Source: Petrosia ficiformis (taxonomy: Eukaryota > Porifera > Demospongiae > Haplosclerida > Petrosiidae). From it: a stretch of DNA of 64,000 nt. A model generated the notes under the pieces. It made no database searches. It had not been told where the DNA came from and was given only the letters and a program-made list of their open reading frames with translations. Numbering within the stretch: position 1 is the first letter of the stretch; each line of letters opens with the position of its first letter. Below are positions 36,001 to 50,600 of this stretch, piece by piece. The stretch is taken from contig OX345649.1 in the NCBI GenBank assembly GCA_947044365.1, forward strand, positions 1,110,430 to 1,174,429, written 5' to 3'. A program made the position numbers and the translations under genes.

Positions 36001-37125
36001 ATCATCAGGAAGCGTTTAGTATAGTATAGGAAACGTATCACAATTATTATCAAACACAAACATTACACACAAAATATATAGCATGTATTACAGTATATAC
36101 ATACATACTCGTACATAATACATACACAAGTACATACAATATAATATGTACATGTTTATCCACAGTACAGTACATATACATGTAAACATTACATACACAA
36201 GATTATACATGTTAATATGTACATGTTTATCCACAGTACATACATATAGTACATACTTATAAACATAGAGATATAATTATGTACACAAGTACATACAAAT
36301 ATAAAGAGACATAATTATTATAATGTATTTATATACACTTACCAATTCCTACTATAAGAAATGCTATAGTCAGAAATACAATAAACCAATTCTTCTTCAC
36401 AGCAGGTTGTTGAAACCACCTTGAGGAAGGAAAGAAAAGAAGTTATGAGCATTTCGAACACTGGTTGGGACTAACTACCTCTCAGTTGAGTTAACCACCT
36501 CTCAGATAATACATATATAAGCTACTGGGACAGAATTAAGTATATACTGGATAAACAGTAAGTTAGAATCTGACCACCACTCTACATAGTCTGGGCAGAA
36601 CGTTGAGAAATATAAAACTCTAAGATAGCAAGCATTAACAAACCATCGAAGTACTGAAGTACTGAGAGACTCACTTAAGATAAAGTAAACTGAAATACAA
36701 TATTTATTATCATAGAGGGAAGAACCAGTAGGGAAAGCAAGGTAAGTGCCTTATTTGAAAGCTTCGATCATTGAAAATACCCTAAACACTTCACTTGACA
36801 ACAGAAAGACCTTTTAGGCTCACTTTCTGGCTCTTTATACAGTTTGCCTGACCAAAACAAAACTGCTTCCTCCCTACCTGTTATAATCATGAATACAGCG
36901 AGGAAGAAAGAAAAGTTTAAAGTATGGATGTAGATTTGAATCAGAATTGGGAGCAGGCCTTTGTTAAACAATTAATGATCGACTGATTAATGGATAGCTC
37001 TAAATATCAAACTTGTAAAATATTCCTCACCATTTAGTCATTTCTTGTTGTCTGCTTCTAATATAATCATCATCATCACTGTCTTCATCAGAAGAGGGAA
37101 CCAGTCGCTGGGCTCCCATGTCTGT

Positions 37126-37186
<61 letters not shown>

Positions 37187-37522
37187 AATATTAAAAACAT
37201 ATCAAAAATATTAATGAAAGAACATGTTGGGATATCAAAACCAAAAAAAAGCACACTAACAAGATTGGAATAGTACCTCAGAAATAAAATTAAACAACAA
37301 CTTCCATATAAGTACAGCTTGAGTATAATATATATATATATATATATATAAATGATGAAGCACTATTTTATGACAAATACATAAAAATAATTACTGTCTC
37401 TGTACCTCTGCATCACCAATAACTCCTGCAATCGGTTGTACTCTTTCTTTCCCTTCCTCCTGTTGGTCTTCTGATGTATCTATTTCCTGCTCCTGTTCAA
37501 AAGATTCAGACGAAAAGGCCAT
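33040..37522 (-). CDS. TMEM134: TMEM134-like two-pass membrane protein
   Basis: Exons in transcript order: 37522-37406, 37128-37031, 36419-36343, 35190-35146, 34529-34464, 33122-33040; phases close to 161 residues. The N-terminal half is acidic and cytosolic (EDQQEEGKE, SSDEDSDDDD). KWWFQQPAVKKNW precedes TM1 (FIVFLTIAFLIVGIGIFITG), which is followed by IGLEVAYHTS, TM2 (FVFIVVSFILLLPSVYAML) and a short tail ending WFFPN. The order W..P..KKNW, GxGLE, LLLP.VY and K.GR matches the C-terminal domain of vertebrate TMEM134. Function is poorly known. The acceptor of exon 2 sits directly against an (AT)n tract. The start codon is 44 bp from that of AMACR on the other strand. Confidence 0.87.
33190..33480 (+). 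repeat. (ATGT)n microsatellite
   Basis: Long ATGTATGTATATGT-type tract in the TMEM134 intron between the last two exons. Confidence 0.92.
34150..34290 (+). repeat. Two tandem tRNA-like repeat fragments
   Basis: CTTCAGCTCCAARGCAC occurs twice, each after a GA(A/G)..CGAA-or-CAAACCAG block. The reverse complement has a B-box-like GGTTTGAG/TTCGAATC order, suggesting a SINE remnant. Confidence 0.45.
34623..34860. mobile_element. MITE with TAGTGTTGTTTTAG ends, copy 1
   Basis: Inverted ends TAGTGTTGTTTTAGTTAACT and ACTAAAAAACACTA; the interior is rich in TATAACTA. It lies in a TMEM134 intron and is related to 38875-39083. Confidence 0.75.
34898..35015. mobile_element. Degraded GGGGTGTGGAAACAG-ended MITE
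   Basis: The left end AGGGGTGTGGAAACAG and the right end CTGTTTCCATACTACTG resemble the intact element at 53029-53192; internal CCAGACATTTT and GACAATGTCCTG match its interior. Confidence 0.65.
35463..35860 (+). repeat. 51-bp minisatellite
   Basis: Nearly eight copies of a 51-bp unit (TGTGCCTGTATGTACAACAC ... TATAACTGTATGGAC). Because 51 is divisible by three, both strands keep open repeat frames (17-residue periods). Confidence 0.93.
37131..37183 (+). repeat. (AT)26 microsatellite at a TMEM134 acceptor
   Basis: On the minus strand the tract runs straight into TATAG|TTAACAG, the acceptor of exon 2. Confidence 0.93.
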
Positions 37523-37566
37523 ATTAGATCAGTGGACTGTATATTCATCTAGGCGTGGTTTGGAAT
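37523..37566. promoter_or_regulatory. Bidirectional start region between TMEM134 and AMACR
   Basis: Only 44 bp separate the two divergent start codons, so both 5' UTRs and the core promoter must overlap this stretch or extend into the genes. A GGCGTGG motif (GC/KLF-like) is the only recognisable element; there is no TATA box. Confidence 0.6.
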
Positions 37567-42045
<4,479 letters not shown>

Positions 42046-42693
42046 TTTTATTAATAATTTATATTGAACTTTTGTATGATTAATTATTAATTAAAGTTTG
42101 TAATAATTGAGATATTATTACATTCAAAATCATATCTCCTATATACATATAAGCATTCAGATTCATTTTCATGACTTGAAGAGGAATGTATAATAAATAC
42201 TTGTATAATATAGTTATCTGTAGCAACAACAATTCATTATTAATCATACGCATGTGGCTATACTGAATGAATTGGCTCCACATACACTTCATGTACAGTA
42301 TTATTATTATAAGCATTATAATTATTTAAACAGTTTGTAAAGATGTTATGTTAATATTCTTTGCACCTGACAGATTGGTGGAGAAACTCGCTGTCCAAGT
42401 TATAAACTTACATGTGCATACATTACTTACTTGGTCACCTTCCTACCTATATATATATACCAGTGACACCATTCCTTAGAAACTTTATGTAATGATTAAA
42501 GCTTCAATCTCACAGTTCTAGATATTATAATTTTCAGCCCTATGTATTATATATAAGCACTAATACAATAATGGTTCCACAGAAATCACTTTTTCAGTAT
42601 AATAATAAATAGTTTAATGAAGTGGAATGTTTGAAATGTTAATGTTCAATGAGTTTATAGTTTCAATCATCTATTATAGTGCCATTGAAGAAG
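42046..42693. other. AMACR / CENP-A convergent intergenic region
   Basis: AT-rich sequence between the two convergent stop codons. I see no gene, and no repeat beyond short A/T runs. Confidence 0.6.
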
Positions 42694-43749
42694 TCACCTA
42701 AGAGGGCCCCTCAATTTGAGTATTAATTGAAGATCTCGTGGCATCAATGTTACTCTTTTGGCATGTAAACTACACAAATTTGCATCTGATAATATTCCAA
42801 CCAGATATGCTTCTGCTGCTTCTTGGAGACACTGCAATCCAGCTAGCTGCCATCTAAACTCATTTCCTCTTGGATGCAAGGAGTTTAAAACATCACGTAC
42901 ACATCGAGAGAATGGTAACCGAGGTATCAAGAGGTGTGTTGTTTTCATGTAATAATGTACTTCTCTCAAAGCAGAAGAATGTTTAACTGGTCGCCGTAAA
43001 GGGCGTGATGTTTTACGACGATGAGATCCTTTTGTTGATCCTGATGGACTAGAATCATCACTCCGGTTAGGACTATGTGTCTAATAATGCCAGAAGAAAA
43101 TATTAATTTGATAAATTCACAATCAATCAGAAATTAATATGACTTCAAGTAAAAAGGGCCCTTTTTCCTCAAATATTTATTGAATTAGCAATCCTGATTT
43201 TGAGATTATAATTAAATAATTATATAAATTATATCTCGATACAGTAAACCACAGGTTTATAAATCAGATATAGCACCCTGTGGACAGATGAGAAACCTGC
43301 CATCGACACAGACTACAAGAAACAATGCTTACTTTCTCCAAAGTCAAGACAGAAAGGTAGTTGAAGCAACAAACATCAACAAAGGTTTTTTTTTCTTTCG
43401 GGAAATATATTAATTGTATCACACCTACTCGTGCTATATCATCTCACCCTGTGGCTCAGTGATTATAAATCTGATATAGCACTCGTAGGTGTGTTATAAT
43501 ATATATATATATGTATATATTAAATTATATAGATTCCCAGTTGTAATTAAAAGCAGCTCCTTCAGGTAACTAAATAGAAACAGTATCCAACCTTTAACAA
43601 GTTGACTACCTAAGAGTATGTGTACAATACAATATTGATGTAATGTTACATGAAGAGCAGTTACCCATAATCAATAATTACTATTTTAGATGAGAACTTC
43701 TACATGAATTATGGTCTTATAGAGCTATACTTACCTTCTTCCTTGGCAT
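42694..43749 (-). CDS. CENPA: Centromeric histone H3 variant (CENP-A type)
   Basis: Two coding exons: 43749-43735 (MPRKK) and 43080-42694; 133 residues. The Ser/Arg/Lys-rich tail is shorter than and unlike the invariant H3 tail (no ARTKQ). The histone fold starts near LREVHYYMKTTHLL and runs through LPFSRCVRDV, LQEAAEAYLVG and LHAKRVTLMPRDLQL to the stop. CENP-A marks are visible: loop 1 is longer than in H3 and reads PRGNEFRWQ, like RGVDFNWQ of human CENP-A, with the diagnostic Trp; the tail is divergent; and the LARRIRG of H3 is LILKLRG. It would replace H3 in centromeric nucleosomes. A tRNA-His starts 142 bp upstream on the opposite strand. SSRP1 is the next gene on the same strand. An unusually divergent non-centromeric H3 variant is the alternative. 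Confidence 0.88.
43417..43497. mobile_element. Short foldback element in the CENP-A intron
   Basis: Arms TATCACACCTACTCGTGC / TATATCA and TGATATAGCACTCGTAGG / TGTGTTATA are inverted copies; a diverged relative of the arm occurs near 43266. Confidence 0.65.
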
Positions 43750-43802
43750 TTTCTAAGTTCTTAGCTACTGCACGTTTGTCATCACTCCCCCCCTTTTGCC
43801 GC

Positions 43803-44103
43803 CAGTTTCTATGGTAATATTAATCCATTCCATTTCCGGCAGATAAGTTGGCAGTATCTGGGCAGTATATTACCAGCTCTTACTACACCAAGCCGTGATC
43901 GTCTAGAGGTTAGGACATTGCGTTGTGGCCGCAATAACCCAGGTTCGAATCCTGGTCACGGCATTTTTTTTTTCGTCGATTTTTGTGCTGATTATGCGAT
44001 GACATGGGTTGCTCAGGTGCACATAATACCTCCGACAATTTGCTATGCAAATATGTTCATAACAATGCATAAATATACAAGATCAATATTATTATTCTAT
44101 AAA
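43803..44103 (+). repeat. Source or first copy of the tRNA-His segmental duplication
   Basis: This segment (301 bp) recurs at 46634-46929 (296 bp). The copies differ mainly by a 5-bp CCATT repeat and a few substitutions. This copy ends 12 bp before the SSRP1 stop codon. Confidence 0.9.
43892..43963 (+). tRNA. tRNA-His (GTG)
   Basis: A full cloverleaf is visible: acceptor stem GCCGTGA/TCACGGC, D stem GTCT/GGAC, anticodon stem TTGCG/CGCAA around loop TTGTGGC (anticodon GTG), T arm CCAGG-TTCGAAT-CCTGG, discriminator A. A T9 run follows as a Pol III terminator. It lies between CENP-A and the 3' end of SSRP1, and its flanks are duplicated at 46634-46929. Confidence 0.97.
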
Positions 44104-44115
44104 GAAAAAGAGAGT

Positions 44116-47100
44116 TCAGTCTGACTCGTCACCACCATCAGTCAATTCAGCTTCGCTCTCACTTTCCTCTTCTCCGAGACTCACCATCTCTTCATCAGTT
44201 TTACTACGTGCTCGTGTTGTATTATTTACAGTTTTTGACTTAATACCTTCTTTGTTTCCCTTTGGTTTCTCATCATCAGTGCTATTGTCTTCATTACTAT
44301 CAATATATTCCTCACTTTTATACTTAGTAGATGAAGAAGCACCACTTTTTCTTTTAACTGGACTTTTCTTTCTAATAAGTAAAGAAGGAGTCAAAAATTC
44401 ATTGGATCGCTTGTTTCCTCCTCTACTGGTAATAGTAAATAAAACAATTGAAGACTCTACATAGTAGTTACAAATCAAGGTTCTCACCCGATAAACATTT
44501 TTGCAAAGTGCTACCTACTATACATAAGGTGTGGGTCAGTTTTGTTCTCCATTCTTAGATTAGCTACTCACAATGCATCTGATAGGTATGAACATCAGCA
44601 AACTCTGTCCTTTACATTACTAATAATTATTATAATAATAGGGGCAGTGCTTGAAATAGCTTCCAGCAATTGGCCATTGTCCAGACATTTTGCCTCTTTG
44701 TCCAGACAAAATTGCAGATAAATTCAAAACTTGATGGTCACATATTATTTTGTTCAGATGTTTCTGTTAGACATTTTAAAAAACTATTTTGAACACTGAG
44801 CTTGCCAAAATTAAAATATACATGTACCAGTGCATTCTAGAGTGATGGGAGGGGGGGAGCAGGAACCTCCCCTGTAAAATCATAGAGAGAACCCAGATAC
44901 GAATTTAATTCTCACTTTGGAGGGCTGGTAGGTCCACCACTGTATTTACCAGTAGACTGATATTCAGCCAAATTCTTCTTATATTTTTCTTTAGCTTTAA
45001 CGGCCTCCTTCTCCCATTTCTGTACAAGGCAGATGGATTTATATACAAGATGAGATGGGTGAAAAAGATAAATGGATGGATGGATGAATGGATGGATGGA
45101 TGGATGGATGGATGGATGGATGGATGGATGGATGGATGGATGGATGGATGGATGGATGGATGGAAGAGTGGATGAATATGGATGTACAATTGTACATATG
45201 GATGGATAAACAAGTGGATGCATGCATGAATAGATCGATAACTAGATATGAATGAAAGAACAAACAGATGAGTACATATATGAATGAAGGATATAATTAC
45301 AAACTAGACTTACAGATTTATCTGTCACAGTTTTCCATTTCTCTCCAGCTTTCTTTGCTATCTCTGCTACAGAGAAGCCTGGATATTTTTTTTTCAGTGA
45401 AGGTCGCACCTCCTGTAACCACAGCATGTAGGCAGAGAGGGGTTTCTTTGGAGCTTTGGGATCCTTTTTGTTTTTCTTAGTGGGTTCCTGAATACAAAAA
45501 GAAAGAACAAAATGGTTTGTATTATTAATGTAGTTACAATCAACTACAAATGAGCTCACTTCATGTTACTATTTATAGTAGCAAGTAAACTTATTTATGG
45601 TATCAGATAAGCTTCCTGTTTCTATTTATAGTAAGAGATAAACAGTGTATAGTATACTATTTATAGTAACAAATAAACAATGCTTACTAACAAATAAACA
45701 ATGCCTACTATTTATAGTAGCAAATAAACAATGCCTACTATTTATAGTAACAAATAAACAATGCCTACTATTTATAGTAACAAATAAACAATGCTTACTA
45801 ACAAATAAACAATGCCTACTATTTATAGTAACAAATAAACAATGCCTACTATTTATAGTAACAAATAAACAATGCTTACTAACAAATAAACAATCCCTAC
45901 TATTTATAGTAACAAATAAACAATGCCTACTATTTATAGTAACAAATAAACAATGCTTACTAACAAATAAACAATCCCTACCATTTATAGTAACAAAGAA
46001 ACAATGCCTACTATTTATAGTAACAAATAAACAATCCCTACTATTTATAGTACCAAATAAACAATGGCTACTATTTATAGTAACAAATAAACAATGCTTA
46101 CTAACAAATAAACAATCCCTACTATTTATAGTAACAAATAAACAATGCCTACTATTTATAGTAACAAATAAACAATGCTTACTAACAAATAAACAATCCC
46201 TACCATTTATAGTAACAAAGAAACAATGCCTACTATTTATAGTAACAAATAATAAACAATGCCTACTATTTATAGTAACAAATAAACAATGCCTACTATT
46301 TATAGTAGCAAATAAACAATGCCTACTATTTATAGTAACAAATAAACAATGCCTACTATTTATAGTAGCAAATAAACAATGCCTACTATTTATAGTAACA
46401 AATAAACAATGCTTACTAACAAATAAACAATCCCTACTATTTATAGTAACAAATAAACAATGCCTACTATTTATAGTAACAAATAAACAATGCTTACTAA
46501 CAAATAAACAATCCCTACCATTTATAGTAACAAAGAAACAATGCCTACTATTTATAGTAACAAATAAACAATGCCTACTATTTATAGTAACAAATAAACA
46601 ATGCCTACTATTTATAGTAGCAAATAAACAATGCAGTTTCTATGGTAATATTAATCCATTTCCGGCAGATAAGTTGGCAGTATCTGGGCAGTATCTTACC
46701 AGCTCCTTACTACACCAAGCCGTGATCGTCTAGAGGTTAGGACATTGCGTTGTGGCCGCAATAACCCAGGTTCGAATCCTGGTCACGGCATTATTTTTTC
46801 GTCGATTTTTGTGCTGATTATGCGATGACATGAGTTGCTCACGTGCACATAATACCTCTGACAATTTGCTCTGCATATTTGTTCATAACAATGCATAAAT
46901 ATACAAGATCAATATTATTATTCTATAAACAATGCCTACTATTTATAGTTACAAATAAACAATGCCTACTATTTATAGTTACAAATAAACAATGTCTACT
47001 ATTTATAGTAACAAATAAACAATGCTTACTATTTAGAGTAACAAATAAACAATGCCTACTATTTATAGTAACAAATAAACAATACTTACTATTTAGAGTA

Positions 47101-47630
47101 ACAAATAAACAATGCCTACTATTTAGAGTAACAAATAAACAATGCCTACTATTTAGAGTAACAAATAAACAATGCCTACTATTTATAGTAACAAATAAAC
47201 AATGCCTACTATTTATAGTAACAAATAAACAATGCTTACTAACAAATAAACAATGCCTACTATTTATAGTAACAAATAAACAATACTTACTATTTAGAGT
47301 AACAAATAAACAATGCCTACTATTTATAGTAACAAATAAACAATGCCTACTATTTAGAGTAACAAATAAACAATGCTTACTAACAAATAAACAATGCCTA
47401 CTATTTATAGCAATAAATAAACAATACTTACTTGTTTTCTCTTCTTTGCAGGCCTACTCTTGCTTTGTTCCTTCTTCCTCTTTTTAGCTCTTTCTGTACT
47501 TTCTTCTCCACCACTATCATCTCCTTCATTCTCATCTTTAGATACATTTGAATCATATTCTAAATCATCATCACTTCCACTTCCTTTAGCAACAAAATCA
47601 GAGTCCTCTGCAAAATACATATCAATAATG

Positions 47631-47663
<33 letters not shown>

Positions 47664-50600
47664 TAGATAGATACATGTATAGAGAGATAGACAGATGGAT
47701 GAATGAACATTTAAGCCAATGAAACAAACTAACTGAATGTACCACTTACCATCTTCACTGTCCATTTCTTCTCCTTCTGCTTTCATTCTTTCTAAATAAG
47801 CATCATGTTCATCTGAGCTATCACCAGACATCTCATCATTATATGTCACATGAGACTAAGGAAAAGAGTGGAGTAAAGGAGGATGAGAGGGACGGAATGG
47901 AAGAAAGGGAATATGAAAAGAAAGAAAAACCGTTTGAGTGAAGTTGAGGAAAGAGAGGAGTATTGAAAGGAGTGGAGGGAAAGAAAGATGAAGAGAGAAG
48001 TATTGAAAGGAGTGGAGGGAAGGAAGATGAAGGAATTAAAGAAGAAAGGAGAAGAGCATATTATTATATGAAGGTAGAAACAATTCTATAATATACGTGT
48101 TGTACCTTTGCTTTGTTTTTTATTCTCAACTTCTTTTCTGTAATAAATGCGTGTAACCGACCATAATCATCCCTAACATGTATAGTATAATAGGTAATAG
48201 ACAACAGACTGGATGGATCACATTTTAACATATTCCCATGAAGTAATCTGATATCCATTCCACAAACAGCTATACCTAATGTAGACTCAAACCCATTCCA
48301 CCAACTACTATTAGCTTATACAATATACAAATGTATTAGAGACACAAACCTATTCAGGAAACCAAATAATAGTCATTATATCAGACCTTATTGTAGACTC
48401 AATCCCATTCCATCAACTACTATAAGTCACAAACCTATTCTGGGATCGGCTATATAAAACTAAACTATTTAATAGTCATTATATCAGACCTTATTGTAGA
48501 CTCAATCCCATTCCATCAACTACTATAAGTCACAAACCTATTCTGGGATCGGCTATATAGAACTAAACTATTTAATAGTAATTACATAAGACATCATTGT
48601 AGACTCAATCCCATTCCATATAAAATTCCAGTTCTCACTTCATTAATGAACTAAAATGATAAACATTCCCATCCTTTGTCTCCACATCAAAATCAAAAGA
48701 TCTGCTGGCACCACTTGTAGCCATTCGCTCAAAATTAACAGTAGCAACATCTTCAAATTTAATAAATAGAGCAGGTTTGTGAACAAATATGAATCCTTTG
48801 TCTAAAGGATAGAGGTAGCCTGATGTAGCACGACATGAACAAGATATAGCACATTGGTTATTGTTCCTGTGAGTTAGAGATGAGAGGAGAGAATGATTTA
48901 GTGCTACTTTAGTACTAATAATGACCACTTTTAGTTATAGTAATATTATGACGAGTTTCTCAAAGTTTAGTTATGACAGATGAGGTAGAGGAGAAGGAAA
49001 ATAAAAGTAAAGGGGTTGAGATGATGAAGGAAGATGAGAGAAAGGAAAAAGATAAAGGTGATGAGGAGGAGAGGTAGGAAGGGAAGGTAAGGATGAAGAG
49101 GAGAGGAAGATGGACAGGAATAAAGGAAGGAGGGTTGTTGGATCGAGGGAGTAAAATTTCCAAAGCATACTTTTTAAAACTTCCTGGAACAGTGATTTTT
49201 TTACCAACCATTACTCTCATAAGACGAGAGAAAACTTCAAACATAGGACCTGTCATCTCTTGAGTTAATTTATTTTCGTACTTCTCCTGTAGTTCGTCTC
49301 TATGGAAACAAGTGATCATAGTTACATACCATATTGTATCTATTTATACATCACACAAGAATAAAATGTTAATAAATAAAGAAAGAAGTAGAGGACTCAC
49401 TCTGCCATAGCCAGTGTTAGTTCACAAGTTTCATCACTCAGCATTTGTAGTATGAGAAAAGGATAACGAGTTTGTCCTTGACGAATAGGTGGATCCAATC
49501 CCAGCTGACAAAAGGAGATACATATATTAGATATAATACACATAGTATAGTCATTATGTTATGTACAGATTGTTGGATAGAGAACAGGATATAGAGGGAC
49601 AGTATCCCTGTGATTGCTTTGCAGTATCATTAGTCAGTGCTGACTTTCACAAGTCTGAAACTTAATAGCACATTATAGATATACATGTACATATAGATAT
49701 AGATTAACCCCGTGGAAAGCAAACACAGGGATGCATACAATGAAGATTGGATTGTATGGGATAGTAAATATAATTCATAATAAATACTTATTTCACCATA
49801 CACGGATTGATGAATGACTATATTAGGTAGAGCCTATAATCAGGACAACTTTAAGACCCAGTCAATCAATCCTACAACACCTATAATCAGGTGAGGTAGA
49901 GCTACTATCAACCCTTAAATTGAACAAGCTCTCCCCTTTCCAGGAAACAACATGCCGAGAGCAGAACCAGAACCACTGACCTTGCGATCAAGAGGCACCA
50001 GCTCTAACCACTCGCCACACTGCCTCCCACTGTCATTCATCAATCCGTGTATGGTGAAATAAGTATTTATTATGAATTATAAACACAGGGATGGCATTGC
50101 AGGCTATAAAACGCTCATAGAAACTTTACACAGTATTACAGTAATTGAAAAATCTTGTAATCATTGCAGGACACAGACATCCACTATAAGCAGTGAAGTC
50201 CACAGAAAAACAGACACTCTCTTTCCAGGAAACAACATGACTGTAGATGAACCTGAACCACTGACCATTCGATCAGGAGGCACAAGCTCAAACCACTATG
50301 CCACACTGCCTCCCTAAAAAAAAGAGTGCCCATCAAACTGGGACTTAAACACCTACAGGATGGTTAATCCTAACATCACAATCATCCACTAGTTACTCAC
50401 CACAAAGAACATTTGTCTCTGATCATTATGAGGTAGTAAGAACAGACAAGTGATTGAACTAAAAGGTATTTTATAATCAAAAGTCTTTCCATGAGCTCCC
50501 AAGAAAGTTGGGTACACTTTAATAGTATACCGTCCTCTGCGAGCAAGAAAAGAATTAGACAATAAAAATGTGTCATTTAATCAGAGAAGTCCATTCATTC

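Larger units (their letters stand above)
45620..47434 (+). repeat. 30-bp/21-bp satellite built on an SSRP1 donor
   Basis: Units ACAAATAAACAATGCCTACT + ATTTATAGTA (30 bp) and a 21-bp short form alternate, interrupted by the tRNA-His insert. On the SSRP1 strand each 30-bp unit begins GTA(A/G)G(C/T)ATTG, the same as the donor CAA|GTAAGTATTG of the exon ending at 47432. Unit lengths are multiples of three, so artefactual frames of over 200 codons arise. Confidence 0.93.

Noticed and set aside
42694..43080. Canonical histone H3
   Set aside because: There is no H3 tail; loop 1 is extended with the CENP-A Trp; and it has an intron, unlike replication-dependent H3 genes.
45645..46733. Open frame of 362 codons with [10 protein letters not shown] repeats (and the 214-codon frame at 46843-47487)
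   Set aside because: It is entirely within the 30-bp/21-bp satellite of an SSRP1 intron; unit lengths divisible by three keep the frame open. Not a gene.
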